Shown piece after piece: positions 27,563-38,118 of a stretch of 64,000 bases of DNA. The position numbers and the translations under genes are program-made. Each line of letters starts with the position of its first letter. The stretch's first letter is position 1. The stretch is from the NCBI GenBank assembly GCA_964006375.1, contig OZ023262.1, positions 90,520,654 through 90,584,653 on the forward strand, written 5' to 3'. Origin of the DNA: Tillus elongatus (Eukaryota > Arthropoda > Insecta > Coleoptera > Cleridae). Under the pieces are notes generated by a model, which was given only the letters and a program-made list of their open reading frames with translations, did no database searches and was not told where the DNA came from.

Positions 27563-28408
27563 ATGTCTGTAGCTGCCGAATATACTGATTTGGAAAAAAG
27601 GATAAAACAGTTGATTGAACTACATACATTGGAAATTAAGAGAGAGATAAAGAGGGAAAATACCAATTTGCTATTGGCCCTGAAGACATTGACACAAGAT
27701 ATACATGACATTAAAGTGAGGTGTGATAAAATAGAGAGAAAGCAAAACTTGTTGGAAAAGAGGTTAAAGAAGAATAACATCGTGATTTTTGGACTTCGTG
27801 TGGATGGTGGTGAGGATCTGATTGGGAAAACCTTGGAATTTATAAAGCGCTCTTTTGAGATACATTTAACAGAGGCTGATTTGAGTGATGTATATGTGAT
27901 TGGCAGGGGATTACAAAGGCCAATCATAGTAGAGTTCTTGTCTTATATTACAAAGAGATCCATCTTGTCAAGATCATATAAGTTAAAGGGAACTAAAATA
28001 TTTGTGGCGCAGGACCTGACGGAGGAGGAGCAAAGGGAGGCAAAGATACTGAGAAAACATCTTAAGCTAGCTCGTAGTAAGCAGCAAAACGCGTATATTA
28101 AATCGGGGAAACTTTGTGTGAATGGTGACACGTTTAGGGCAGAAGACCTTGAGGACTTGCCAGAGACTGAAGCGCTGGATGATATTGTACCTGAACAAAG
28201 GGCCAGCAGTGCGCCGTCGACACCTACCTTGGTGAGGTCTGAGGTGGTCTTGAACCAGGAGCCGAACAGTCCGGGGGTGGCGAAGGAAAGTGATAAGACA
28301 GGGAAGAAGACTTATCGTTCGGGTGTGACAAGTGCAAGCGGGAAACCAAACACTAGACAGGCTGAGAGGAGACAGATAACACCGGTGCCTAAGACGGGTC
28401 AGAAGTAG
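27563..28408 (+). CDS. LINE ORF1 protein (RNA-binding, L1-ORF1-like)
   Basis: 281 residues. Residues about 8-75 are rich in K/E/L heptads (LEKRIKQLIELHTLEIKREI...KNLLEKRLKKN) and predict a coiled coil for trimer formation. Residues 73-80 (NNIVIFGL) start an RRM-like fold as in L1-type ORF1 proteins. The region to about 190 (FVAQDLTEEEQREAKILRK) fits the C-terminal domain. The basic, S/P/T-rich tail (190-281) is probably disordered. No zinc knuckle is present, unlike the I-clade ORF1 at 38.1 kb. Expected role: binding the LINE RNA in the retrotransposition particle. The start is the first ATG after the short leader. Confidence 0.82.
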   Translation: MSVAAEYTDLEKRIKQLIELHTLEIKREIKRENTNLLLALKTLTQDIHDIKVRCDKIERKQNLLEKRLKKNNIVIFGLRVDGGEDLIGKTLEFIKRSFEIHLTEADLSDVYVIGRGLQRPIIVEFLSYITKRSILSRSYKLKGTKIFVAQDLTEEEQREAKILRKHLKLARSKQQNAYIKSGKLCVNGDTFRAEDLEDLPETEALDDIVPEQRASSAPSTPTLVRSEVVLNQEPNSPGVAKESDKTGKKTYRSGVTSASGKPNTRQAERRQITPVPKTGQK

Positions 28409-28817
28409 CGGCTGCGAAAATTGCAACTGGCTCTGCGCTTGTGTGGGTGAAACTGTGGATGGTGTCTTTTTTGTGCAAATCAGTGTATATTGCCTGATGT
28501 ATGAATGACTGATAAAGTACTGGAAATTACCTGAATAGTTGACATAGATTTAGTGCTGCTTTTGATTGTTTTTTATTTGTTTTTTTTCTTTTGTTAGTTT
28601 GTAGTTTCTGTTTTGTGTATAGGCTTAAGGATCACTTTGAAAAGGGATTCATATATGTGTGTATAAATTATCTTAATATGGTAGTTTTGTTTGCTTATTG
28701 AGTATTTGTGAAATCGTTCCGAGTTGTGTTGATCTGGAGGGCATTCACAGCTGAGCACTTGTGATCTAGGTTTTTTTTTTTTTTTTTTTTACTTTCCGTT
28801 GATTGATACGGTAAAAT
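28409..28817 (+). other. Inter-ORF region of the LINE
   Basis: 409 bp without a gene. It ends in a run of 22 T at 28771-28792, just before the ORF2 start. How ORF2 is translated (reinitiation or internal entry) is not shown by the sequence. Confidence 0.6.
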
Positions 28818-31778
28818 ATGGGAGAATTTGACAACATTATGAATATACTGCACGGCGTCGATCGGGTGGCTGAGATGAAATGTAATGATAGTGAAGAATG
28901 TCTGTCTCTCCTGGGGGCAGATAGTTATGGTGTAACCTTTATGCACTTGAATATAAGAAGCTTGAGAAAAAAATTTGATGAGTTAGTCTTGTTCTTGCAT
29001 AGTATTGCAGGAGCAAACATTGTGGCTATAGTATTGACTGAAACGTGGAATGTGAGTGACATATCTCAGTATGAAATAGAGGGGTTTCAGGCGCATTACA
29101 GCGAAGGTGGGTTTAATCAGAATGATGGGGTGGTTGTCTATTTGAACGATCAGGTGAAGACGGTGGAAGTGGCTAAGGTTAAGCTAACAGAAATTACATT
29201 TGTAAAGACAACCATGAAAGTCAAGGATAAAACCATAAATTTGTATGGCTTTTACAGACCCCCTTCTAGTGATTGCCAACTGTTTTTGCGAGAACTGGAT
29301 ACACATTTAAAGAATAATCGAAAAGGTGATATAGACTTGATCTTGGGAGACTTTAACATCGACATAGGTGAGAGTGTTCCCAGTGTATATGGGGACATTT
29401 CTACAACCTATATAAACATACTTCAATCCTATGGTTTCGCCCCGTGTATTACCTCCCCAACTAGAGTTACTGACACTACATCCAGTTGCATCGATCATAT
29501 ATTTGTAAGGGGTGGGGATGAAAGTGTTGAGATGAGGTCAATAAATTATTCGTGTGGTATTACTGATCACCATCCGATCTTGCTAAACATACAGTTTGGG
29601 CGGCATAAACTTTGTAAGCGTCCGAAAAATAGAATGACTGAAATAATTAACTTCGAGCGGCTGACGGAGAGGGTGAGTGGTGAAGTATGGTCGGCGGTTT
29701 ATGGTGCTCAGGACCCACAGAGTATGATGGATGCATTTGCCGAGAAGTTGGAAGATCACGTGCAGCATTGTAGACAGACCATTTGTAAAGAGGTCACCAA
29801 AAGAAAGGCTTGGATAACAAATGGACTCATAGCATCTATGAAGCAGAGGGACAAGTTGAAGAGAAGGTGGATAAGGACAGGGAGTAGTCTTGACAGAACT
29901 GTGTATACAAACTACAGGAATCATTTAACGCATCTCATTCGTAATGTACGAAATAACTACTACCAAAAGAGGATTCAGGATGCAGGTAGTGACTACAGAA
30001 AAATTTGGAATTCCATCAACGAAGCGATAAATAAAAGAAAGGTTAAAAAAGGGATTGAGACTGAGTTCTTCATATCGGATGATGGTTCGGAGATAAAGAA
30101 TGAGGTAGAGATAGCTGACACGTTTAACAGACATTTTATTGCAATTGGGAAATATGTCTCTGGTAATGTGGGAAATAGGGTAGCCATTAGAAGCGATGCG
30201 AAGGACAGATTTCGCGATAGCTTGTTCTTACAGCCCGTTGGGGAAAACGAAATTATTGAAAATATAGGTAAGTTGAGATTACATAGCGCTCCAGGTAGGG
30301 ATGGTATAACAGCTGAAATATTAAAAACCTGCCATAAATACATATCTAAGCCCCTGGCGCATTTAATTAACTGCATTTTTGAAACGGGCATTGTACCTTC
30401 CCAATTTAAGGATAGTATAGTCATTCCCATCCACAAGTCAGGGAACCCCCGGGATTTTGGTAACTATAGACCAATTAGTCTGGTCAGCAGTGTTGCCAAG
30501 GTGTTCGAAAAATGTTTGAAAAATAGACTGGCATCTTACTTAAATAAACATAACCTAATCTCTAGATATCAATATGGTTTTAGGGAAAACATGTCAGCGG
30601 AAGATGCCTTGCTGGCTTTGACTTCAGGAGTGTTGGAAAGGTTTAACTTGGGTAGGAAGACTGTTGCAGTATTCCTCGATATACGTAAGGCATTTGATAC
30701 CGTATCACATACAAAATTGTTAAACAAACTGGAAGACATTGGAGTGAGAGGTACGGTTTTGGAGATCTTCCGGAGCTACTTGCATACACGTACACAAGCA
30801 GTGAAAGTGGGGAAAACAGTCGGAAAACCAATGACTGTTGAGGCTGGTGTGCCACAGGGTTCTGTGTTGGGGCCAGTTCTGTTCTCCATCTATATTAATG
30901 ACCTACTAGAGAACAAAAACCTAGAGTGCTCGACTATAGCATATGCTGACGATACTGTATTGCTGTTTGAAGGGGAAAGTTGGACCGAAGTTATCGAGAA
31001 AGCTGAGAGAGGAATAAATACTATGAAATTACTTCTGGATGATAACTTGCTCTCTTTAAATGTAAGTAAGACGAAATATATGACATTTTCTCCTACCAAC
31101 GCGGCATTACCTGCAGACTTAGGAGATTTAAGTGTGGTGGGGAGTGTTAACCCCATTGAAAGAATACAAAGTATTAGGTATCTTGGTGTTGTTGTTGACC
31201 AGCACCTCAAGTGGCATGATCATATTGATTACATTAACAAAAGGATGAGAAACTTAATCAGCAAATTCTACTCACTGAGGAGTGTACTTACGATAAAAAA
31301 TCAACTTGTGTTATATAGAGCATTGGTTGAGTCGATATTTTTGTATGGCATATTGTCCTGGGGTGTATGTTATGAGAGTGCTCTTTCCTCCCTGCAGATC
31401 ACACAAAATTTCATACTGAGGGTCATATATAAGAAAGATGTCCAATACCCGACTAAATTGCTGTACAACTGTGACAACAAAATATTGGACCTGAGAAGCT
31501 TATTTGTGCTAAAAGCACTAAAATATATGCATGTAAACAGTGCAAAACAGGCAAGAGTGACACATGGTTATACAACGAGGACTCGTGTAAATGATGTCTT
31601 GTCAGTTCCACTAAGAGTCAAAAATGCTTCTCAGCGATCCTTGTGGTACTACGGCCCAAAGTTTTATAACTTAATACCTGGAGAATTAAAGGGACTGATA
31701 CATTACAAGTTCAAGAAAAAGGCTAAAGATTTCCTGATACAGAGAAAAGATTCATTCCTGGCGATTGTTAATGGATGA
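28818..31778 (+). CDS. LINE ORF2: endonuclease and reverse transcriptase
   Basis: 986 residues, uninterrupted. The endonuclease (EEP fold) covers residues 35-260: HLNIRSLRKK, LTETWN, YRPPSSD, LGDFNIDIG, CIDHIFV and GITDHHPIL. The reverse transcriptase covers about 490-770: YRPISLVSSVAKVFEK, YGFRENMSAEDAL, FLDIRKAFDTVSH, GVPQGSVLGPVLF and the catalytic AYADDT near residue 708. The C-terminal domain contains YRALVESIFLYGILSWG and Q.FILRVIYKK, as in the CR1/L2/Daphne group. There is no RNase H. All catalytic residues look intact, so the enzyme could be functional. It nicks the target and copies the LINE RNA at the site. Confidence 0.92.
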   Translation: MGEFDNIMNILHGVDRVAEMKCNDSEECLSLLGADSYGVTFMHLNIRSLRKKFDELVLFLHSIAGANIVAIVLTETWNVSDISQYEIEGFQAHYSEGGFNQNDGVVVYLNDQVKTVEVAKVKLTEITFVKTTMKVKDKTINLYGFYRPPSSDCQLFLRELDTHLKNNRKGDIDLILGDFNIDIGESVPSVYGDISTTYINILQSYGFAPCITSPTRVTDTTSSCIDHIFVRGGDESVEMRSINYSCGITDHHPILLNIQFGRHKLCKRPKNRMTEIINFERLTERVSGEVWSAVYGAQDPQSMMDAFAEKLEDHVQHCRQTICKEVTKRKAWITNGLIASMKQRDKLKRRWIRTGSSLDRTVYTNYRNHLTHLIRNVRNNYYQKRIQDAGSDYRKIWNSINEAINKRKVKKGIETEFFISDDGSEIKNEVEIADTFNRHFIAIGKYVSGNVGNRVAIRSDAKDRFRDSLFLQPVGENEIIENIGKLRLHSAPGRDGITAEILKTCHKYISKPLAHLINCIFETGIVPSQFKDSIVIPIHKSGNPRDFGNYRPISLVSSVAKVFEKCLKNRLASYLNKHNLISRYQYGFRENMSAEDALLALTSGVLERFNLGRKTVAVFLDIRKAFDTVSHTKLLNKLEDIGVRGTVLEIFRSYLHTRTQAVKVGKTVGKPMTVEAGVPQGSVLGPVLFSIYINDLLENKNLECSTIAYADDTVLLFEGESWTEVIEKAERGINTMKLLLDDNLLSLNVSKTKYMTFSPTNAALPADLGDLSVVGSVNPIERIQSIRYLGVVVDQHLKWHDHIDYINKRMRNLISKFYSLRSVLTIKNQLVLYRALVESIFLYGILSWGVCYESALSSLQITQNFILRVIYKKDVQYPTKLLYNCDNKILDLRSLFVLKALKYMHVNSAKQARVTHGYTTRTRVNDVLSVPLRVKNASQRSLWYYGPKFYNLIPGELKGLIHYKFKKKAKDFLIQRKDSFLAIVNG

Positions 31779-32471
31779 TTGGGCATGTGTGAGTGAGCAA
31801 GCGAGTAAGTGAATGGCTAAGTGCTTGTGTGTAAAGATCTGTATGTGGCTGTATATAAGTGTGAGAGTGTGCCTGGGGAGTGATGGTATGGTATACGAGG
31901 ACATGGATGTGGGGTGGTATATGGACGCGAGTAAGAGTGAATGGTTCGTTGTTTGTTTTCTTGTTCTTTTTTCTTTTTGTTTCTGTGAGTGAATGGTTGA
32001 GGATGAGGTGTAGAGGGGAAACCTAACGGTGCTGTGATAAATGTGCTGTGGTAAATATTTTTGCGATAACTTCAGAAGATGCTTTGGCACAGAGGGGAAG
32101 TGGGGATGTAATGTTCCATGTCTGTATCATACGGCCACGCGATCGATGTGCTGTGTATTTTGCTTCGTGAAACTGCTTACTTTTGTATTGTTCTTCTTGG
32201 AATTTCACCTGATGCTTATAGTCGTAGAAGTGTTGAGCTTTAAGAAATAAAGGTAGTCTGTTTTGTGTGATCTTAGTTTTGTTTAAGTATTGGTGTGGAG
32301 GCTGTGATTGTTTTCAAGTTGCTCATCGGCAATAGAGAGGCATGGCTCTGAGCGTCATAAATTGTGTAACTTGTAAAAGTGTAAAAGGCATACACAAGTC
32401 AATAGACTTAGATGTCTTAGCTGATATGTAAATAGACTTGATATGTATAAGCTTGTGAATGTATGGTGTGA

Positions 32472-32474
<3 letters not shown>
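31779..32474 (+). other. 3' UTR of the CR1/L2-like LINE
   Basis: G/T-rich at first (GTGAGTGAGCAAGCGAGTAAG), no frame of note, ends AATAAATA within the TA array. Confidence 0.7.
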
Positions 32475-32561
<87 letters not shown>

Positions 32562-33351
32562 CACACCGATAACTCAAAAAATAATAGGCCGATTTTGACT
32601 AAATTTGGTGGAAAAATTCCTTTTGCAAATGGATTGGATAAGTTCGTTAGCCAGGAAAATCTGCCTAGGTTTTCCCGGAAAATTTTGTGTTTTCTTTCGA
32701 AAAAAATTTATATCTCCGGAATTAACAAAGTAAGGGCAACCAAATTTGGTACGCTAGTTAATATCCTTATAGGTAAGCCACCTACCAAAATTTAGCTATG
32801 TAGGTCAAAAGACAAAAAAGTTATAGGCATTTAAAAAAAAAATTGGGGTTTTCCTCAAAACGTCAAAGTTGCGATTTAAAACGTCAAAATCGGCAACATT
32901 TAGGCAAAGAACTTAAATCTAATACGGGATATGGAAATCAAATGTCTCAAGAAGGATATTTTACAAACTTTGAAGTCTTAGTTTCAACCGTCATTGTCCT
33001 TCATTTTACTAAAATGTTTCCAGAAAATTCATTTCAAATAGACCCTTTCTCTGATGCTTGACAGTAGCCTTAGCTTTAGAGTTTATCGTTTAATGGTATA
33101 TAATTTTTGTCGAATTTTCGTAAAAAATCAATAAAGCTCAATATATCCGTTATTATACAAGATATGAAGAAAATTTGTATATATTAATTATAGGGTGTCT
33201 TGAGCTACATCTTAAAAAAATATTTCTACAATCACAGGATGGCCCATAAGTCGTTGGTGATACAAATTTTCTTTTTTTTTTAATCAAACACGCCTTATGT
33301 TATTGCATTTTTGAATTTTTCAGCGATGCATGTTTGTAAGAAAAGAAATTC

Positions 33352-33668
33352 GGGACGCAGCAAGTGCGTTATGGTAGCGAATTTTCATTAAATGCTTCAA
33401 ATTTGAATAGCTCAATTTGCTATTAACCTATAAGGTTGACCAAGAAAGGAGTTTTTCCGGGAACACTTTAAGTTTACTTTTGGAAATTTTTGTACATTTT
33501 CACACAATAAAGTTATTTTTATGAAACATGGCACATTGTTTTTACTATATAGGTTATACTGGTAACCAAAATTGATGCCTGCTTTCTTAAAAAGGAAACA
33601 CACATATTTGCAATTAAAAACATTTTTATGAAAATTCACTACCATAACGCACTTGCTGCGTCCAGAGT
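33352..33668. repeat. Module A: MITE-like unit with inverted ends, best copy
   Basis: Begins GGGACGCAGCAAGTGCG and ends CGCACTTGCTGCGTCCAG. The ~40-bp ends are inverted copies (through TATGGTAGCGAATTTTCAT and its partner). Length about 315 bp. Similar units or single ends occur at 8.35, 14.25, 21.3, 22.9, 24.77, 26.46, 44.35, 49.7, 51.36, 53.34, 54.1 and 56.05 kb. No coding capacity. Confidence 0.85.
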
Positions 33669-33669
33669 T

Positions 33670-34606
33670 TTTTTTGTTTCTATCGGTCTGTCGGTCTATC
33701 AGTCTGTATGTCTTTCTGTTTGTGGCCACGATAACTTTAGAATGAATTGTGATATCAGCTTCAAATTAGGTATACAGTTAGCACCCGATAAACCAACGCT
33801 TCAGATTGTTTTTGGGTAAAATTGTCCAGGCAGTAGGGGATGAATGAAGGACGATTTGGTGAAAATTGACTTTTTTTCGTTAAAACTCAGGTAATATAAC
33901 GTTTTAGGGTTTGTTTATTAGGAAACTTTCAATTTCATCAAACAACTGGCATTCTGTGCTGAAATTAAATAATGGTTGAATGTGTGGAGGTAGAATATCG
34001 GTGACAGAATTTCGATTTTTTTTTTTACTAAAACGGCGTAAAAAGTCTCCAAACATATAGAAAACATGATTTTCGAACAAACATTTTTTTGTCCGTCGGT
34101 CTCTCTGTGGGCATGTATGTCTGTCTATTAGTAGGCTCAATAACTTTCGAACGAATTGAGATATCATCTCCAAATTTGGTATCCAGATAGAATCTGACAA
34201 AGGAACGCTTCAAATTGTTTTTGGGTAAGATCGCTTCAGGGGTAGGGGATCAATGAGTGGGGATTTAATTAAAGTTGATATTTTTTTCGTTAAAACTCTA
34301 GTAATATAACATTTCAGCAGTTTATAGGTACAGGAATACGAATATTTTCTTTGTGGTCTGGTATTTTTTTTCTGAAATTAAATTAAGGGTTGAATATTTG
34401 GGGGTGGAATATCGGTAATAGAAATTTCGAATTTTGTTATTGTTAAAACGGCATAAAAAGTCTCAAAAGATATAGAAAACTTAATTCTGGAACGAAATTT
34501 CTTTTATCTGTCGGTCGGTCGGTCTGTCGGCCTGTACGTCGGATATTATTGCGTTAAAACTCGAGTAATTTAACGTTTCAGAAATTTTGTTGTGTTAAAA
34601 AATATA
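33670..34606. repeat. ~415-bp tandem repeat, about 2.3 copies
   Basis: GGCGTAAAAAGTCTC at 34033 recurs as GGCATAAAAAGTCTC at 34449. ATATCGGTGACAG / ATATCGGTAATAG and CGAATTGAGATATCA-type phrases recur with the same period. Each copy carries a GTCGGTCTGTCGGTCTG tract. A single reverse copy is at about 7.2-7.45 kb. Confidence 0.75.
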
Positions 34607-34895
34607 GCTGTATACAACCAACTAACAATTTAATAAATTGTCAGCCTTGGCCCATTTCTACCCTAATATAGGGACAAAGTATGTAATGCTATATGTATTC
34701 TCGCCACAATTATTTATAGGTGTATTTTCGCTACAATTAGTATGCCGTACTGAAGAGCTCTAATGAGAAAGAGACCGTCTACTGTTCTAATTGTGGTGAG
34801 AATACATCTAGCCTTACATACTTTGTCCCTATATTAGGGTAGAAAAGGGCCAGGGCTGACAATTTATTAAATTGTTAGTTGATTGTATACAGTCT
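34607..34895. mobile_element. Foldback MITE with ~105-bp arms
   Basis: Left arm CTGTATACAACCAACTAACA... and right arm ...TGTTAGTTGATTGTATACAG are inverted copies (including ACCCTAATATAGGGACAAAG on the left and CTTTGTCCCTATATTAGGGT on the right). A ~75-bp centre separates them. Non-coding. No certain target duplication. Confidence 0.75.
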
Positions 34896-35001
34896 CTAAT
34901 TTTTAACATGTTGTGTTATTTGGAGCTGGCGTGACAACATACTACTTGGGTTCGCAACTAGGTGGCGGCACGTTGCTTCGTGTCTCATCATTCACTTAAT
35001 G

Positions 35002-35060
<59 letters not shown>
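34896..35060. repeat. Spacer and TA array left of the DUF7869-like element
   Basis: About 105 bp of unassigned DNA, then a TA array at 35004-35060 that touches the element's left end. Confidence 0.8.
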
Positions 35061-35066
<6 letters not shown>

Positions 35067-37817
35067 TTTTACGGCAAAAGGTGCTATGTAATCAAAACAC
35101 AATTTTACAGGAGAGCAAAAAGAAAGTTTTAGGATGACATAAAAAACAATCGCTTTAATATTTCAATCTGTAATGAACAAAAAAGTACACTTCAACATAT
35201 TTTAAATAAAAAAGAATTCTTGGATACAAGAAAAATTAAAGTTTAGCTTCAATAATAATACTTTTTTCTTAACGTAACACACTTAGATCGTTTTGCCATA
35301 AACAGTAGATCATCATTATGATAACATAGTTAACTCAAGTTCACACTAGTCTTCAATATCTTCAATATCGGAATGGGAATCCAACACTTTACTGCTATGA
35401 GGAAGACTTTTATAAAACTGGTGATACTCTTCAGGTAGGAGCTCCAACAATTCCATTAGGTTTTTGTATTTTTTACTTGATATTGGTAATTTACTTTTAT
35501 TTTTAATTTTTAATTCTATTTCTTTTTCAGCGTAGTTTGTATTTCTTAGTACAAGCAACTCTTTGAATTCTGGACTGTCAATCCGCTGGGATAAGCTAAA
35601 TATTCCTGGCTTATCACCTTAATCCACCTGGTTTTAGACCACTGAACTGGGTCATTGTTACAAAATTTTTGTCTTTTAATGTAAGTGGAAATTTTTGAAC
35701 TGTACAAGGACTTGAAATCATAAAGATTTTCAAGTGTCATTTCGTGAACACTAAAAAATGCTTTCCCACATCTGTCTTTGATCAATTTTATCCTATTGTA
35801 CCAGTCTCTGGGTATACATATTTTCATGTCATTTGGTTTAACTCTTTCTATTCCTGAATGGTCAAAGTCACACTCCATGTGAGTGTGACCTACTACTAGA
35901 AATTTGTGTTCGATTGTTCTTAGGTTGGGCTTGGACATTATTGATAAATCATACATAACTGGCAAAGTGAATTTGTGGTTCTGTCCTGTACAGTTGTCTG
36001 AATAATATATTAAATGTTCGACATCGTCATTAATATTTTGAATGTCTTTATACAGTATTGATGCTACTTCATCTGAGCTACGACCACTGATACTTTCATA
36101 CCACAAGTAGCTTGATGCCTGATTAATAGACAAGTCAAGCATTGTTAGGTTGTAAGTGCTGAGTTGTCTTTTATAAAATGATGTACCTGTTGTCAGTGAT
36201 GGAGTTTCTAGTACTTTTTGTAAGTCAAACGCTTTGACAACAATTTTTTCTCCACTTGCTTTGGCCTTAAACTTATCAGCAGCCTTCGTTTTATATGCTG
36301 CATCTACTTTCTTCAAATGATCCTCTTTTTCTAGCTCAAACTTATGTCTGTCAGTTTCCGTTAGATTTTTGTTTCTAAGCTTTATTCTTAATTCGTCACA
36401 TACCCGGCACGTGTCATTATAGGGTCTTTTGAATGACAAGTTCTTTGTCTTAAAAACCTATAATAACTGCTATAACATAGAGGCTGCCTATTTTCTGCGG
36501 TACATTACTCTATGTAAACAGAGTACATTTTTTTAATATTCAAATCGGGATGTAGGTACTTCTCTTTCGAATCTCTTCTACTATAGTGACTCTCCAAGAC
36601 TGGAAACTTTGAAATATGATCATCTATTTTTTTTACGTCTCTATTGCTGCTTTTATTTCCTGGTTCTCTTTTTCCACGCTTATCGGAAATGCTGGTACCT
36701 GACTGACTTGCATTTTTTGTAAGTACATCCACGTATCGCTTACCTATTCCAAATCTTGCCAGGAAAGTATCTTTGCAAACTCTGTACCTTTTGTTGTTAA
36801 TTTGTAGAAAAAAACGTTTTTTTTTGGTGATTTTTATCACTTCTCTCTACTTGTTTTTTCTGTATTAAAGATGTGATTACTGAGACTGTACATTGTGATC
36901 CTTTATCTTCCCGAATTCTTGAAAATTATGGTTTCTGTCCAAGTCACTTAAACTGTTGCATTCAAATAGACAACCACTACATTTTTCTTTCATCTGACGA
37001 GCAACCTTAATGCGTCCCTTTCTGTCCACATATTCTTCCCCTCTATCCTTTTTTTGTTTGTTCTTCAACCTCAGTTTCACTGTAGAAGCTTTTCTAAACA
37101 TCTTTGTGGAAACGCTTTCTAACAAGTCTTCAGTTTCAGGAACAATGCTGTGGTCCACAGGTTCACTAAGACTATAATAATTCTCTTGATCTCTTAGAAC
37201 TTCTGTATTTATCAGTACAGGTGGTTTTAAAAGCGCTAATTGGACAATTTTTTGCCCTCTTGTTTTAAACTGATTCATTTTAATTACTTTTTAACAATAT
37301 TATAATCGAGAAAATATCCGCAAACATTCACAATCACAAGTATAATAAACAACATGAAGCCAACTCACAAAACAAACACGTGTTATGGCAAAACGGAACA
37401 CTGTCTGCATAAGAACGTTTAGACCAGCGCAGATATGTTTACATTTTGGAATGCCGGTTATGGCATAAAGTGATATCCGGTTTTAGAGAACCTTTGGACA
37501 TGACTAACTTATTACATTTACTCTAAAATATTTTATGGCAGAACGGGATATCGTAAACAAGCACCTTTTGCCTTGAAATGCGTCAAGATCTATAACTTAT
37601 GTGTATATTGTATGGCTAATGAAGATGTGGCAATTTAAACTCATTTTGCCATGAAACCGTTTCATAGCTTGAAACACAGCATAACGTGACATTTTTAGAT
37701 TACAACCCCACGGTGGCAAGCAGAGCTATTATCTTTATTCTATAACATATAGCATTTTGCCACCTTTAATTTACCGTGAAACGCGCATTTTGGTGAAAAT
37801 ACTCACATAGTACCTTT

Positions 37818-37824
<7 letters not shown>
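35061..37824 (-). mobile_element. Candidate DNA transposon encoding a DUF7869-like protein
   Basis: A 2.76-kb unit lies exactly between two TA arrays (35004-35060 and 37824-37911) and contains one broken minus-strand gene. The motif GGCAAAAGGTGCTATGT at 35073-35089 recurs inverted near the other end as AAAAGGTACTATGT (37807-37820), GGCAAAATGCTATATGT (37745-37761) and GGCAAAAGGTGCTTGT (37557-37572). Several TTATGGCAAAACGG-like sites (37383, 37453, 37534) add to a subterminal motif cluster, as seen around transposase genes. Exact termini and a target duplication beyond TA cannot be shown. Confidence 0.5.
35346..37278 (-). pseudogene. DUF7869-like protein, possible DDE-type transposase, broken frame
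   Basis: Parts in order: N-terminus from ATG 37278 (MNQFKTRGQK), Cys-containing segment EKCSGCLFECNSLSDLDRN, then RVCKDTFLARFGIGKRYVDVL and FPVLESHYSRRDSKEKYLHP, then NLSFKRPYNDTCRVCDEL. The conserved core is VKAFDLQKV, YKRQLSTYNLTML, IYYSDNCTGQNHK and VGHTHMECDFDHSGIE. The tail is LLPEEYHQFYKSLPHS. These match my memory of the DUF7869 family, whose function is unknown. FD, SDNC and the D/E in HTHMECDFDHSGIE could form an RNase-H-like acidic triad (inference). Breaks: stops around 36845-36880, TAA at 36505, a frameshift near 36455 and another near 35560. Confidence 0.6.

Positions 37825-37911
<87 letters not shown>
37824..37911. repeat. TA array between two elements
   Basis: About 44 TA units. 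The DUF7869-like element ends on its left and the I-clade LINE begins on its right. Confidence 0.95.
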
Positions 37912-37914
<3 letters not shown>

Positions 37915-38118
37915 GCAGTCTCGACGGTAAATTGGTGCGGTGCGTATCGTTTTAGTCGCTGTTGTCAATAAATAAGTTTAAGAAAGTATATATTTGCAGG
38001 AAATACTGTAAAAATAGTGTCGTATTGTGCTTTTTCTTACTTATAATAAAATCGTTTTAATTAGAATAAAAATCATAGGTACTTTAATAGCATTTAAAGG
38101 CATAAGGTAAGAAATAAG

